Notes under the pieces: model-generated
The model's database searches: none
What the model was told of the DNA's origin: nothing
Seen by the model: only the letters and a program-made list of their open reading frames with translations
Part shown: positions 26,519 through 36,664 of the stretch, piece by piece
How positions within the stretch are numbered: the first letter of the stretch is position 1
Layout of the letters: every line of letters begins with the position of its first letter
Assembly (NCBI GenBank): GCA_947494095.1
Contig: CANLTI010000004.1
Location: 1 to 64,000 of the forward strand
DNA from: an uncultured Pseudomonadales bacterium
GTDB lineage: Bacteria > Pseudomonadota > Gammaproteobacteria > Pseudomonadales > Cellvibrionaceae
Reading direction: 5' to 3'
DNA length: 64,000 bases
Made by a program: the position numbers and the translations under genes

Positions 26519-27919
26519 GTGGAATCTTCAGTACTTGTTATTGCTATTTTTGTGTTGGGCATTATTGCCTTTGTGGTTGGGCGTTCGCGCTCGGTGGCTA
26601 TTTCACAAAATGTTGGCGGCATACGTTTTTTAAATTCTTTACCCTTTTATTATGGTGCGCTGACTGCTTTGTGGTGTGCCATTCCCAGCTTCTTAGTGTT
26701 TGCTGTGTGGTCTTTATTTGACGACACCATTATTCGAAGCACAATCATTGCGACCTTACCTGCCGAAGCGGCAGACAGTGTCGGCGGCAACCTCAATTTA
26801 CTGTTTAATCAAATTTACAACGTCTCGGTGGGTGCGGCAGGCTCAGACAGCGCACCGGATTACATGGTGGCTGCGGCTCAGCATTTACACTCTTTACAGG
26901 CGATTAGCCGATGGGCGTTGACCGGTTTAGTCTTGGCGTGTGCCTTAAGTACATCGATTGTTGTGTGGTCAAAAATCAACCCACAACTCAAGGCGCGTTA
27001 CCAAGTTGAGCGCGTATTTAGAAGCTTTTTGTTTTTGTGTTCTAGTCTCGCCATTTTAACAACGATTGGTATTGTGGTTTCGGTACTGTTTGAATCGATT
27101 CGTTTCTTTTCGATGGTATCGCCGGTCGATTTTTTGTTTGGTTTGGAGTGGAGCCCGCAAATGGCTATTCGCGCTGACCAAGAAGGCAGCTCGGGCAGTT
27201 TTGGTGCTATCCCTTTGTTTACCGGTACGCTACTGATTGCTTTAATTGCCTTAATTATTGCGGTGCCTTGCGGTTTGATGACGGCGATTTTCTTGTCTGA
27301 ATATGCCAGCTCGCGCATACGCGACATTATTAAGCCTATGCTTGAGGTGTTGGCAGGTATTCCTACGGTGGTGTACGGTTTTTTTGCTGCCTTAACAGTG
27401 GCGCCTTTTATTCGCGATATGGGGCTGAATATTGGTTTGGATCAATGGCTACCGATTAGCTCCGAAAGCGCATTAGCGGCAGGCCTTGTGATGGGCGTAA
27501 TGATTATCCCGTTTGTTTCGTCTTTATCTGATGATGTGATTAATGCTGTACCGCAATCGCTGCGTGACGGCGCACTCGGTTTGGGTTCTACACGCTCTGA
27601 AGTTATCAAGCAGGTTGTTATTCCCGCCGCTTTGCCAGGTATTGTGGGTGGTGTGTTACTGGCGGCCTCGCGCGCTATTGGCGAAACCATGATTGTTGTG
27701 ATGGCAGCAGGTTTGGCTGCCAACCTTACGCTGAACCCCCTTGATTCTGTAACTACAGTCACAGTACAAATTGTTACCTTATTAGTGGGTGACCAAGAGT
27801 TCGATAGCCCTAAAACACTGGCGGCTTTTGCTTTGGGTTTGATGTTATTTTTGGTTACCCTCAGCTTGAACTATTTTGCCCTTCACATTGTTAAGAAATA
27901 TCGAGAGCAGTATGACTAG
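26519..27919 (+). CDS. pstC: Phosphate ABC transporter permease PstC
   Basis: A 466-residue inner-membrane permease, longer than E. coli PstC (319) because of an N-terminal extension with two extra helices and a hydrophilic loop (about 1-150). The transport domain (about 190-460) includes SFGAIPLFTGTLLIALIALI and the EAA-like loop DGALGLGSTRSEVIKQVVIP, followed by ALPGIVGGVLLAASRAIGET. Start is GTG at 26519 after a TAGGTG ribosome site. The last codons overlap the pstA start by 8 bases, indicating translational coupling. The long PstC form occurs with the large PstA type found here. Confidence 0.94.
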   Translation: MESSVLVIAIFVLGIIAFVVGRSRSVAISQNVGGIRFLNSLPFYYGALTALWCAIPSFLVFAVWSLFDDTIIRSTIIATLPAEAADSVGGNLNLLFNQIYNVSVGAAGSDSAPDYMVAAAQHLHSLQAISRWALTGLVLACALSTSIVVWSKINPQLKARYQVERVFRSFLFLCSSLAILTTIGIVVSVLFESIRFFSMVSPVDFLFGLEWSPQMAIRADQEGSSGSFGAIPLFTGTLLIALIALIIAVPCGLMTAIFLSEYASSRIRDIIKPMLEVLAGIPTVVYGFFAALTVAPFIRDMGLNIGLDQWLPISSESALAAGLVMGVMIIPFVSSLSDDVINAVPQSLRDGALGLGSTRSEVIKQVVIPAALPGIVGGVLLAASRAIGETMIVVMAAGLAANLTLNPLDSVTTVTVQIVTLLVGDQEFDSPKTLAAFALGLMLFLVTLSLNYFALHIVKKYREQYD

Positions 27920-29207
27920 CCCTAATAATAGTAAGCCCTTATCTAAGCAAGCCGCGCTGGTACAAAAAAATCTCGCTAAGCGCTATGCCTCCGAAAGGCG
28001 TTTTAAAGCGTATGGCTTGGCGTCTGTCTTATTTGGCTTGTGTGCGCTGCTTGTCTTATTTGTAGAAATCTTTGGTGGTGGTTTGGGTGGCTTTAAAACC
28101 ACACAAGTTGCCTTAACCTTAGAGCTCGACTCGGATGTTCTCGAGGTGTATGACGCCACTAATCCCGATGAAATTTTGTCGGGTAACTATACGGGCGTGA
28201 TTCGCAATGCACTAAAAGAGCGCTTTCCAGATGCGGCAGGACGCAAAGAAAAGCGCGCGCTTTACAGTATGATCAGTGTGGGTGCGACATACGATTTACG
28301 TGATCAGCTAGCGAAAGACCCCGATTTATTGGATACCTCGATTGATGTATGGGTATTGGCCGATGACGATGTCGACACTTACTACAAAAGCTTGTCGTCG
28401 GTACCTTATGCTGAGCGCATGAGCGATAAACAGCAGCAGTGGGTGCAAAACTTAATTGATCAACAAGAGATCCGTACCATTTTTAATACGCGATTTTTTA
28501 CCGGCGGTGATTCGAGTGAACCCGAAATGGCGGGTATTCGAGGCGCTATTATGGGGAGCTTGCTCACCATGATGGTGACATTGCTACTGTCATTCCCTGT
28601 GGGGGTTGCGGCGGCTATTTACCTCGAAGAATACGCGCCTAAAAACCGCTTAACCGATTTTGTTGAAGTGAATATTAATAATTTGGCGGCTGTACCGTCG
28701 ATTATTTTTGGTTTGTTGGGCTTGGCTATTTTTATTAATTTATTTGAAATGCCGCGCTCGATTCCGTTAGTCGGCGGTATTGTTTTAACGTTAATGACGC
28801 TGCCAACCATCATTATTTCGAGTCGCGCAGCGGTAAAAGCTGTGCCGCCGAGTATTCGTGAGGCTGCACTCGGTATTGGCGCGTCAAAAATGCAAATGAT
28901 TTTGCACCATGTGCTGCCTTTGGCAATGCCGGGCATGTTAACGGGAGCGATTATTGGCATGGCGCAGGCGCTAGGTGAAACGGCACCGTTGTTGATGATT
29001 GGTATGGTGGCATTCATTATGGATGTACCTGGCGCCATTAACGATCCAGCCACGGTGATGCCGGTGCAAATATTCTTATGGTCAGATAGCCCAGAGCGCG
29101 CTTTTGTCGAGAAAACCTCGGCCGCTATTATGGTATTGCTCATGTTTTTAATGTTTATGAATGCTATGGCCGTATTACTGCGTAAGCGTTTAGAGCGTCG
29201 CTGGTAG
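27912..29207 (+). CDS. pstA: Phosphate ABC transporter permease PstA
   Basis: A 431-residue permease partner of PstC. It has an N-terminal cytoplasmic stretch and helix (about 35-60), then a DUF3333-like periplasmic region (about 65-210), and then the ABC permease core with IRGAIMGSLLTMMVTLLLSF and EAALGIGASKMQMILHHVLP as the EAA loop. ATG at 27912 overlaps the pstC end. A longer frame starting 27876 lies inside pstC and is disregarded. It is one operon with pstC and pstB (86-base gap). Confidence 0.94.
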   Translation: MTSPNNSKPLSKQAALVQKNLAKRYASERRFKAYGLASVLFGLCALLVLFVEIFGGGLGGFKTTQVALTLELDSDVLEVYDATNPDEILSGNYTGVIRNALKERFPDAAGRKEKRALYSMISVGATYDLRDQLAKDPDLLDTSIDVWVLADDDVDTYYKSLSSVPYAERMSDKQQQWVQNLIDQQEIRTIFNTRFFTGGDSSEPEMAGIRGAIMGSLLTMMVTLLLSFPVGVAAAIYLEEYAPKNRLTDFVEVNINNLAAVPSIIFGLLGLAIFINLFEMPRSIPLVGGIVLTLMTLPTIIISSRAAVKAVPPSIREAALGIGASKMQMILHHVLPLAMPGMLTGAIIGMAQALGETAPLLMIGMVAFIMDVPGAINDPATVMPVQIFLWSDSPERAFVEKTSAAIMVLLMFLMFMNAMAVLLRKRLERRW

Positions 29208-29293
29208 GCGTGGTGTGTAAATAATGCGGTAAGTATCATTTAGCTCAACGCTTGGTCATATTTACCCCTCTTGTATCCTAAAGGTGTAATAAA

Positions 29294-30214
29294 ATGCAAG
29301 ATACCGTTATTGAATCAAAAGCCCCGACTGCCAAAGCTGTGCAGGCGGAGCGTACTAAAAAGACAACTAAAACAGAATCGAATGCAATGAACGCTAAAAG
29401 ATCCCCAACCGAAATCGCCGAGAGCATCACCGAGACCGTGGGTAAACCCTTGGCGCAAAATGCCAAGTTAGCCATGCGTGATGTCAATGTGTATTACGAT
29501 CAAAAGCAAGCGGTATTTGATGTGAATTTAGATATTGCCGAAAACCAAGTGGTGGCCTTAATTGGGCCTTCAGGTTGCGGCAAATCGACTTTTCTACGCT
29601 GTTTAAACCGCATGAATGATACGATTGATATTTGCCGTGTGGCCGGTAGCATTCAGCTCGATGGCATGGATATTTACGACAGTAAGTTAGATGTTGTGCC
29701 TTTACGCGCGCGCGTAGGAATGGTGTTTCAAAAACCCAATCCGTTCCCTAAGTCGATTTACGATAACGTGGCTTATGGCCCGCGTATTCATGGCTTGGTT
29801 AATCGCCGTGCCGATCTCGATGAAGTGGTTGAATCTAGCTTGCGCAAAGCCGGCCTTTGGGAAGAAGTCAAAGATCGTTTGGAGTCGCCGGGTACTGGGC
29901 TTTCGGGCGGGCAACAGCAGCGTTTATGTATTGCGCGTACTATTGCGGTGAGCCCAGAAGTAATTTTGATGGATGAGCCTTGCTCAGCGCTCGATCCTAT
30001 CGCAACAGCCAAAATCGAAGAGTTGATTGCTGAGTTAAGTCAAAACTTTACGATCGCCATTGTGACCCACTCGATGCAGCAAGCGGCGCGGGTCTCTCAC
30101 CGTACTGCGTATTTTCATTTGGGCCGCTTGGTTGAAGTCAACGAAACAGAAAAAGTCTTCACAAACCCCGATCACGAGCTAACAGAAGCTTATATTACAG
30201 GTCGATTTGGTTAA
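29294..30214 (+). CDS. pstB: Phosphate ABC transporter ATPase PstB
   Basis: A 306-residue ATPase that energises phosphate uptake. Walker [10 protein letters not shown], signature [16 protein letters not shown], Walker [14 protein letters not shown] and switch His in IVTHSMQQA are intact. There are about 50 extra residues at the N-terminus compared with the usual 257, rich in Lys/Ser/Thr and not predicted to fold. ATG 29294 has a good AAAGGTG ribosome site, so I kept the long form; internal ATG 29387 is possible. Confidence 0.95.
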   Translation: MQDTVIESKAPTAKAVQAERTKKTTKTESNAMNAKRSPTEIAESITETVGKPLAQNAKLAMRDVNVYYDQKQAVFDVNLDIAENQVVALIGPSGCGKSTFLRCLNRMNDTIDICRVAGSIQLDGMDIYDSKLDVVPLRARVGMVFQKPNPFPKSIYDNVAYGPRIHGLVNRRADLDEVVESSLRKAGLWEEVKDRLESPGTGLSGGQQQRLCIARTIAVSPEVILMDEPCSALDPIATAKIEELIAELSQNFTIAIVTHSMQQAARVSHRTAYFHLGRLVEVNETEKVFTNPDHELTEAYITGRFG

Positions 30215-30354
30215 AATTCCTGCCATTATTTGATGTTTATGGGATTTTAGGCTTGAATGCTAGCTCGGCCTTATGTAATGCTGAGCAGTTCATTCAATTT
30301 TTTTTAAGCGGTAGCCTTCTCGATTGGTGACTGCCGTATTTTTTAGGTAACATC

Positions 30355-31080
30355 ATGGAAAATCTTCATATTGACCAACATATATCTCGCCAATTCAACA
30401 CCGATTTAGAGCACCTGCGTGAGCATTTGCTAGAAATGGGCGGTTTGGTCGAGGAGCAGGTAGCCGATGCGGTGCGCGCAATTGAGTCTGCCGATAGCGA
30501 GCTTGCCGAAAAGGTACTGCGCACCGAAGATGAAATTGATCGTCGTGAAGTTGCGCTTGATGAAGAGTGCACACTCGTTTTGGCACGTCGTCAGCCTGCG
30601 GCTTCTGATTTACGGTTGGTGCTTATGGTGACCAAAGCCAACCGCGACTTAGAGCGTATGGGTGATGAGGCCGATAAAATCGCACATATGGCGATCGCAC
30701 TGAACGATGCCGGCGGTGCAACCTCGCCACGTGGTTTTGTTGAATTGCGCCATATTGGCAATAGTGTGCAGGCTTTGGTGCACCAATCGCTAGATGCCTT
30801 TGCACGTTTCGATGTGCAAACCGCTATTGAGGTGGTGAAAGGCGATAAGCAAGTTGATCGCGATTATGGCTCGGCGATGCGCGAATTGGCGACTTACATG
30901 ATGGAAGACCCACGCTCGATTACGCGTGTTATGAATATTATTTGGGCTTTGCGCTCATTAGAGCGTATTGGCGATCACGCCCGCAATATTGCCGAACATG
31001 TCATTTACTTAGTTCATGGTATGGATGTACGGCATACCAGTGTCGGCGAGATCGAAGCTCAGCTCGAAGAGCGAGAGTAA
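30355..31080 (+). CDS. phoU: Phosphate signalling protein PhoU
   Basis: A 241-residue helical regulator with two PhoU repeats (about 15-105 and 120-215). The metal-binding E/DxxxD-type motifs are visible as VTKANRDLERMGDEADKIA and IIWALRSLERIGDHARNIAEH. PhoU links PstSCAB to PhoR and represses the Pho regulon when phosphate is plentiful. It ends the operon; a strong terminator follows at 31148. phoB and phoR are not in this window. Confidence 0.95.
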   Translation: MENLHIDQHISRQFNTDLEHLREHLLEMGGLVEEQVADAVRAIESADSELAEKVLRTEDEIDRREVALDEECTLVLARRQPAASDLRLVLMVTKANRDLERMGDEADKIAHMAIALNDAGGATSPRGFVELRHIGNSVQALVHQSLDAFARFDVQTAIEVVKGDKQVDRDYGSAMRELATYMMEDPRSITRVMNIIWALRSLERIGDHARNIAEHVIYLVHGMDVRHTSVGEIEAQLEERE

Positions 31081-31147
31081 TGATGTAATAAGAATATGAG
31101 TTAACAATATGAGTTAACAATATTGTTGTGCAAGGTGTAACTTACCC

Positions 31148-31191
31148 GCAGGCATAAAAAAACCACCAAAAGGTGGTTTTTTTATGCCTGC
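31148..31191. terminator. Bidirectional terminator, phoU / ychF
   Basis: A 20-bp perfect inverted repeat with an AAAA loop: GCAGGCATAAAAAAACCACC and its complement. The A7/T7 tracts make it an efficient terminator both for phoU (plus) and ychF (minus). Confidence 0.93.
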
Positions 31192-31226
31192 TTATTAGCA
31201 CTCTATAGCGCTTTTTTTGTTTAACG

Positions 31227-32321
31227 TTAAACGTTAAACAAAAAGTGCATAATATCGCCGTCTTTAACGATATAGTCTTTGCCTTCTTTACGGGCTTTAC
31301 CGGCCGTTTTTGCGCCTTGCTCGCCTTTGCAGGCAATAAAGTCATCATAGGCGATTGTTTCGGCGCGAATAAAGCCTTTTTCAAAGTCGGTATGAATAAC
31401 ACCGGCCGCTTGCGGGGCGGTCGCACCAACAGGAATCGTCCAGGCACGCACTTCTTTAACACCTGCGGTAAAGTAGGTTTGTAGATTGAGTAGCTCGTAG
31501 CCTGCGCGAATCACGCGATTTAGGCCGGGTTCTTCCATGCCTAAGTCTTCTAAAAATTCCGCTACTTCATCGGCTTCAAGCTCAGCAATTTCTGACTCTA
31601 GCTTATTGCAAATAGGGACGACCATGGCGTTTTCGCTGGCGGCAATTTCACGGACTTTATCTAGGTGAGGATTATTTTCAAAGCCATCTTCTTGCACGTT
31701 GGCAATATACATTGTGGGCTTTAAAGTTAAAAAGTTTAAAGCCTTAAGGTCGACTAGCTCATCATCGGTGAGTGTTGTGAGCGAGCGAAGCGGAAGGGCT
31801 TCGTTAAGGTGGGGTAATACCTTTTCAAGCAGCGCTTTAATTTTCATGGCGTGCTTGTCTTGGCCTTTGGCCAGCTTGGCAAAGCGCTGAATGCCTTTTT
31901 CGGCTGTGTCTAAGTCCGACAGGGCAAGCTCGGTATTGATTGTGCTGATGTCGTTTTCGGGGTTGATTGTCCCGTCAACGTGAATGACATTTTCATCATC
32001 AAAGCAGCGTACAACGTGGGCAATGGCTTCTGTTTCACGAATAGTAGCTAAGAATTGATTGCCAAGGCCTTCACCTTTAGAGGCGCCAGCAACCAAGCCT
32101 GCAATATCAACAAACTCCATAGTGGTAGGAATCTGTTTTTCGGGGTTAACCAGTGCGCTGATGGCTTCTTGGCGAGGGTCGGGTACTGCAACAATCCCTG
32201 AGTTGGGCTCGATGGTGCAAAACGGGAAGTTTTCGGCGGCGATGCCTGATTGAGTCAGTGCGTTGAATAAGGTAGATTTTCCGACGTTGGGCAGGCCAAC
32301 AATACCGCATTTAAAACCCAT
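31227..32321 (-). CDS. ychF: Ribosome-binding ATPase YchF
   Basis: A 364-residue Obg-related P-loop NTPase that binds ATP rather than GTP and associates with ribosomes. G1 [16 protein letters not shown]3-like [20 protein letters not shown] and the altered G4 region NVQED (instead of NKxD) are the family hallmarks. The C-terminal TGS-like domain (about 280-364) contains [18 protein letters not shown] and ends [13 protein letters not shown]. Full length. Downstream of pth, with an 83-base gap, as in many gammaproteobacteria. Role in stress response and translation. Confidence 0.97.
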   Translation of the reverse strand: MGFKCGIVGLPNVGKSTLFNALTQSGIAAENFPFCTIEPNSGIVAVPDPRQEAISALVNPEKQIPTTMEFVDIAGLVAGASKGEGLGNQFLATIRETEAIAHVVRCFDDENVIHVDGTINPENDISTINTELALSDLDTAEKGIQRFAKLAKGQDKHAMKIKALLEKVLPHLNEALPLRSLTTLTDDELVDLKALNFLTLKPTMYIANVQEDGFENNPHLDKVREIAASENAMVVPICNKLESEIAELEADEVAEFLEDLGMEEPGLNRVIRAGYELLNLQTYFTAGVKEVRAWTIPVGATAPQAAGVIHTDFEKGFIRAETIAYDDFIACKGEQGAKTAGKARKEGKDYIVKDGDIMHFLFNV

Positions 32322-32404
32322 GATGATGTCCTGTAGGCTGGTGTATCTGGAGGTGAATGATGTTTTGAACTGTTTGTATGGACGACTTTATTGTGCAGGC
32401 TACT

Positions 32405-32992
32405 TTACTTTGCTTGGGTGTGAAGCTCTTTCATGGCTTTTTCCCAGTGGCCTGCGGCAATGTCGGGCATGGCGTGTAGCGCATGGCCGATGGCGTCTTG
32501 TGTTAGGGTAAACTCTTGTTGCGGGGCTTTTTTGAGTACAAAATCAGCCACGAGCTTGGCATTGCCGGGGTGCCCAATACCGAGGCGTAAGCGAGCAAAA
32601 TCTTTGTTGTTGCCTAGGGCGCTAATCATATCGCGCAAGCCATTGTGGCCGCCATGGCCGCCACCGACTTTAAGCTTGGCAACACCCGGCGCAAGATCGA
32701 GTTCGTCGTGGGCCACTAAAACGGCTTCTGCAGGTATTTTGTAAAACTGGCAAATCGCACCTACCGCTTTACCGCTAAGGTTCATGTAGGTTGTGGGTAC
32801 GAGTAGTCGAATATCGCGGCCATTAATATTAATGCGCGCGCTATGACCAAAAAATTTAGGAGTACTTGTGAGTGTGCCGCCATGTTTATGGCATAGCTCA
32901 GTCACAAAGTCTTCGCCAGCGTTGTGGCGGGTATGTTGATATTGTGAGCCTGGATTACCCAGGCCCACAACAAGCTGAACAGGTGCTTTCAC
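32405..32992 (-). CDS. pth: Peptidyl-tRNA hydrolase Pth
   Basis: A 195-residue enzyme that releases peptides from prematurely dropped peptidyl-tRNA. VGLGNPGSQYQHTRHNAGEDF carries the catalytic His23, VLVAHDELDLAPG holds the assisting Asp, and GGHGGHNGLRDM binds the tRNA backbone. It sits in the conserved prs-rplY-pth-ychF order, 21 bases after rplY. Confidence 0.97.
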   Translation of the reverse strand: MKAPVQLVVGLGNPGSQYQHTRHNAGEDFVTELCHKHGGTLTSTPKFFGHSARININGRDIRLLVPTTYMNLSGKAVGAICQFYKIPAEAVLVAHDELDLAPGVAKLKVGGGHGGHNGLRDMISALGNNKDFARLRLGIGHPGNAKLVADFVLKKAPQQEFTLTQDAIGHALHAMPDIAAGHWEKAMKELHTQAK

Positions 32993-33013
32993 AATTGGTC
33001 AGCCTCTTAATAG

Positions 33014-33646
33014 TTATGCTTCTGTGGTTTCTTCTTCGGTATCGTCGTCTTCACTAACGCCTTTAGGCTTAATGATTGACGCTACAGGTAGGTCGTGGTC
33101 TGCGCCGTGATTTAATGCAACAGAGCTAACGCCTTCGGGTAGTTTGATATCAGAGATGTGAACAGTATCGCCCACTTCAACATCAATAAGGTCAACTTCG
33201 ATGTACTCAGGTAACTTGCCTGGTAAACAAGAGATGTCTAACTGAGTCATGGTGTGGTTAACAATGCCGCCGCCAGTTTTAACGCCTTTGCTGTTCGCTT
33301 CGTTAACAAAGTGTAAAGGTACGCTTACAGTAATTGCACTATCGGCTGATACGCGCAAAAAGTCAGCGTGTAAAACAATAGGCTTAGCGGGGTGACGTTG
33401 TAAGTCTTTTAAGATAACGCTTTCAGCGGTACCATCAACTTCGACAGTGATGATGTGCGAGTAAAAAGCTTCGTTTTCTAAGTGCTTAATTAAGTCTTTG
33501 TGTACGAGTGTAACGCTTTGCGGGGCTTTGTCGCCACCGTAAATGATAGCAGGCAATAAGCCTTGCTCACGACGCAGGCGGCGGCTCGCACCTTTCCCTG
33601 ACAATTCGCGAGATGATGCGATAACTTTAAAGTCTTCAGTAGACAT
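33014..33646 (-). CDS. rplY: 50S ribosomal protein L25 (Ctc form)
   Basis: A 210-residue 5S rRNA-binding ribosomal protein of the long Ctc/TL5 type. Residues about 5-95 are the L25 domain (SSRELSGKGASRRLRREQGL, LPAIIYGG), followed by a beta-rich C-terminal domain and an acidic tail (EDDDTEEETTEA). ATG 33646 has GAGGA upstream; the frame opens further to 33688, but those residues do not fit the family. It is co-directional with prs and pth. Confidence 0.96.
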   Translation of the reverse strand: MSTEDFKVIASSRELSGKGASRRLRREQGLLPAIIYGGDKAPQSVTLVHKDLIKHLENEAFYSHIITVEVDGTAESVILKDLQRHPAKPIVLHADFLRVSADSAITVSVPLHFVNEANSKGVKTGGGIVNHTMTQLDISCLPGKLPEYIEVDLIDVEVGDTVHISDIKLPEGVSSVALNHGADHDLPVASIIKPKGVSEDDDTEEETTEA

Positions 33647-33751
33647 GGGTGTATCCTCAGTATGTGTAGTGCGCCGCGACCTGCGCACTACGATTTAAAA
33701 TGCCGATAACAATCAGCGGGTTATTAATGCTCTTTGGGTTTTTTCAGTGCC

Positions 33752-34693
33752 CTAGCGGAACATTGCGCTTAAAGATTCTTCATTGCTAATGCGGCGCATG
33801 GCCTCGGCTAGCATAGGCGCTAGCGTGAGCTGCCTGACTTTGCCGTTTTCACGCAAGGCCGCTTTTAGCGGAATAGAGTCGGTTACCACTAGTTCATCTA
33901 GCTCTGATTGCGCAATGCGCTCAACAGCGGGGCCAGAAAGAATAGGGTGGGTGCAGTAAGCAACAACTTTGCGTGCACCGTGGGCCTTTAGGGCTGCGGC
34001 TGCGTGGCAAAGTGTGCCGGCGGTATCGACCATGTCATCGACCAATAAGCAGGTGCGATCTTCGACTTCACCAATAATGTTCATCACTTCAGCCACGTTG
34101 GCTTTAGGGCGACGCTTATCAATAATAGCAAGATCGACGCCCATTTCTTTGGCCACAGCACGTGCGCGTACAACGCCGCCGATGTCTGGTGAAACGATAG
34201 TTAAGTTTTCAAAGCCTTGTTGCTCTATATCGTTAAGCAATACTGATGAGCCGTAGACGTTGTCTACTGGGACATCAAAAAAGCCTTGAATTTGTTCGGC
34301 ATGCAAGTCGACAGTTAATACGCGATCAACGCCGGCGGTTGCCATCATGTCGGCAACAAGGCGCGCACTAATGGGCACGCGAGCAGAGCGCACACGGCGG
34401 TCTTGGCGGGCGTAACCAAAGTAGGGTATAACGGCGGTAATGCGACCTGCTGAGGCGCGATGGAGCGCGTCGACCATTAATAACAGTTCCATAATGTTAT
34501 CGTTGGTAGGGACGCAGGTAGATTGCACAATAAAAACGTCGCGACCGCGAACATTCTCGTTGATTTCTACAGAAATTTCGCCATCAGAAAATATTGAAGC
34601 CGTTGCGTCCCCTAGAGGAATGCCGAGTTGGTCAACTATTTTTTGAGCGAGATCGGGGTTAGCGTTTCCGGTAAAAACCATCAAATCAGGCAC
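33752..34693 (-). CDS. prs: Ribose-phosphate pyrophosphokinase
   Basis: A 313-residue enzyme making PRPP from ribose-5-phosphate and ATP for nucleotide, histidine and tryptophan synthesis. Flexible loop [10 protein letters not shown], the metal site [20 protein letters not shown] and the PRPP loop [12 protein letters not shown] are intact. Start is GTG 34693 (reads as PDLMVFTGN, matching E. coli MPDMKLFAGN) with AAGGTG at good spacing. It follows tRNA-Gln and ispE in the usual gammaproteobacterial order. Confidence 0.97.
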   Translation of the reverse strand: MPDLMVFTGNANPDLAQKIVDQLGIPLGDATASIFSDGEISVEINENVRGRDVFIVQSTCVPTNDNIMELLLMVDALHRASAGRITAVIPYFGYARQDRRVRSARVPISARLVADMMATAGVDRVLTVDLHAEQIQGFFDVPVDNVYGSSVLLNDIEQQGFENLTIVSPDIGGVVRARAVAKEMGVDLAIIDKRRPKANVAEVMNIIGEVEDRTCLLVDDMVDTAGTLCHAAAALKAHGARKVVAYCTHPILSGPAVERIAQSELDELVVTDSIPLKAALRENGKVRQLTLAPMLAEAMRRISNEESLSAMFR

Positions 34694-34785
34694 GTGATCA
34701 CCTTGTATATCGGTTGAAAATCAAATGATTAATCAGGGGTTTGCAGCAACTGCAGTAATTCACAGTAGAGGAAAGCTAGAGAAAT

Positions 34786-34860
34786 TGGCTGGGATGGCAG
34801 GACTCGAACCTGCGAATGGCAGGATCAAAACCTGCTGCCTTACCACTTGGCGACATCCCA
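34786..34860 (-). tRNA. tRNA-Gln (TTG)
   Basis: 75 bases including CCA. The acceptor stem TGGGATG pairs with CATCCCA; the anticodon loop TTTTGAT is closed by GCAGG/CCTGC and gives anticodon TTG. The T arm is GGTTCGAGTCC. It lies between ispE and prs on the same strand, the usual location in related genomes. Confidence 0.96.
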
Positions 34861-34872
34861 GTAGATGCACAT

Positions 34873-35763
34873 TTATATCAATGTGTGTAGCGGCGATCTG
34901 TTAACACCTTTGGCAATAAAGCCTTCAATGTCTTCAGGTTTGCTAGCTAATACATTTCTCGCACTTGCTTCACTGTCAAAGGCTGCAAATACGCAGGACC
35001 CTGTTCCTGTAAGCTGCGCTGGCGAAAAAAAGCTAAGCCAATCAACCGCTTGCTTCACTTTTGGGTGATGTTTAATAACAACATCTTGACAATCGTTTTT
35101 GACGTTTGAGCTGTCGTTTCCGTTGTGCCCCTCAAGGAAGGCCGCCACTTTAATGATCGGAGTGTCCCTTGTCAAACTTTTTTTTGAAAAAATTTCAGCG
35201 GTAGAGATATGCACATCGGGGCGAAGTACGACAAACCACTTGGCGGGTAAATCAACGGGCGTGATTTTTTCGCCAATGCCTTCGGCCCAAGCGCTGCGTC
35301 CGTGCACAAATACAGGAACGTCGGCACCTAGCGTAAGACCAAGTGTGGCGAGCGCGTGAAGGCTCAGCCCTGCGCCCCAAAGTTTATTGAGCCCGAGTAG
35401 CGTGGTGGCGGCATTAGAGCTGCCGCCTCCAATGCCGCCGCCCATGGGGAGTCGTTTGGTTAAAACGATATCGGCTCCGGGTATAGAACGGCCTATTGGC
35501 GGTTGTTGCTCCTGTAGGTGCTGTTGCAGCAGGCGAGCGGCCTTGATAATCAGGTTTTGCGCGTTGGGTACGCCAGCCATTGCAGGTGTTAGTGTGAGTT
35601 CGCCGGTGGTATTAGGGGTAAAGCTGAGTTCGTCGCCATAATCCAAAAGCTGAAAAACTGTTTGCAATAAGTGGTAACCGTCTTCGCGCTGGCCGTTAAT
35701 ATGCAAAAATAAATTCAGTTTGGCAGGGCTTGGAAGCGTAAGGGTTGTACTGGTGGCTAACAT
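34873..35763 (-). CDS. ispE: 4-diphosphocytidyl-2-C-methyl-D-erythritol kinase
   Basis: A 296-residue GHMP kinase of the MEP isoprenoid pathway. It phosphorylates CDP-methylerythritol at the 2-hydroxyl. N-terminal [21 protein letters not shown] and the ATP loop [18 protein letters not shown] are the family signatures, and the C-terminus has [14 protein letters not shown]. It starts immediately after the lolB stop codon, so the two are probably translationally coupled. tRNA-Gln follows 12 bases downstream. Confidence 0.97.
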   Translation of the reverse strand: MLATSTTLTLPSPAKLNLFLHINGQREDGYHLLQTVFQLLDYGDELSFTPNTTGELTLTPAMAGVPNAQNLIIKAARLLQQHLQEQQPPIGRSIPGADIVLTKRLPMGGGIGGGSSNAATTLLGLNKLWGAGLSLHALATLGLTLGADVPVFVHGRSAWAEGIGEKITPVDLPAKWFVVLRPDVHISTAEIFSKKSLTRDTPIIKVAAFLEGHNGNDSSNVKNDCQDVVIKHHPKVKQAVDWLSFFSPAQLTGTGSCVFAAFDSEASARNVLASKPEDIEGFIAKGVNRSPLHTLI

Positions 35764-36381
35764 TTACGACTGGGTCCATTGTTTAATAATGACTAAAACG
35801 GTGACGCCTTGGCGGCTTGCCACAACTTTGCCTGGCAGCCAAAGGTCTTGATAGCGTTGATGGCGGCTGAACGCGATGTCCCAGCCTTGTTGCTTGAGTA
35901 CGCTGAGTGCCCCGTGCGCGGTAAATTGTTGTTCACGTGCGGCGCCGCTAGGTGCTGGCAGGCCTTTTATCCAGTGTTGAAGGTCGCTAATGGGCGCTTG
36001 CCAGCCGACGGTTTGCTGGAGTAGTTGCTCGGCACTTGCCGCGCGTTGTGGTGGGCGCTCGGGGACTTCCAGGGTCACGCCTTTCGAGGTGCGACGCAGC
36101 CAGCTGTTGCCATAGCCAAAAGGCCCAAAAAAGTTAATGGCATAATTGTTTTTGAACTGCTGCCACTCAAATGATGCGCTTTTGGGGTCGTCTTGAGCCG
36201 AAATTTTAATTTTGCCTTTTGCTTGCCATTTATTGAATTTTGCCAGCTGTTTGCGATGTTTTTGGGCCAAAATTAAGGTGGCAGGATCGAGTGGCTCGAG
36301 TGTGCCGGTGGTGTTTTTTTGTGGGTTAAATGATTGGCAGCCCGCTAAGCTAATAGCCATCAAAATAAGTAAAAAACGCAT
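35764..36381 (-). CDS. lolB: Outer membrane lipoprotein receptor LolB
   Basis: A 205-residue lipoprotein that accepts lipoproteins from LolA and inserts them in the outer membrane. The signal peptide ends at lipobox ISLAGC, giving lipidated Cys15. The core has WQAKGKIKISAQDDPKSASF and the conserved GPFGYGNSWL loop region. It is co-transcribed with ispE. Upstream, a MITE-like repeat separates it from the TPR lipoprotein gene that is usually its direct neighbour. Confidence 0.94.
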   Translation of the reverse strand: MRFLLILMAISLAGCQSFNPQKNTTGTLEPLDPATLILAQKHRKQLAKFNKWQAKGKIKISAQDDPKSASFEWQQFKNNYAINFFGPFGYGNSWLRRTSKGVTLEVPERPPQRAASAEQLLQQTVGWQAPISDLQHWIKGLPAPSGAAREQQFTAHGALSVLKQQGWDIAFSRHQRYQDLWLPGKVVASRQGVTVLVIIKQWTQS

Positions 36382-36433
36382 GCTTTTTAACCAGGTTAGA
36401 AGGTGGGTGTCAACGTAAAAGCCTGTATAAATC

Positions 36434-36594
36434 GTAACTATTCAGCCGAACCCAAAAAACCTCTTAACAGGGTGCTGATGGGTTATTTTCTGGGCATTTA
36501 AGCGCCGGGAGCGCTTATATAGCGCCCATGGATGGCTTGAGCGGCCCAGCAAATGATTCATTAGGGTCCTATTTGCGCACCTCTGAATAGTTAC
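36434..36594 (-). mobile_element. MITE-like repeat, copy 1 (161 bp)
   Basis: Perfect 12-bp terminal inverted repeats GTAACTATTCAG ... CTGAATAGTTAC. Its reverse complement matches copy 2 (46149-46383) over both ends, including AATGAATCATTTGCTGGGCC and GGCGCTTAAATGCCCAGAAA, but about 75 bases of the middle are missing. It sits between lolB and the TPR lipoprotein gene. No transposase is encoded. Target duplications are not clear. Confidence 0.85.
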
Positions 36595-36664
36595 TATAAA
36601 TCAATGTAAAGCCCCAGTACAAGCGCCGCTGCGTGATGGCGACGCCGTGCGAAAAAGATGTGCT

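Noticed and set aside
31142-31462. 106-residue minus-strand frame at the end of ychF
   Set aside because: Overlaps ychF in another frame and crosses the phoU/ychF terminator.
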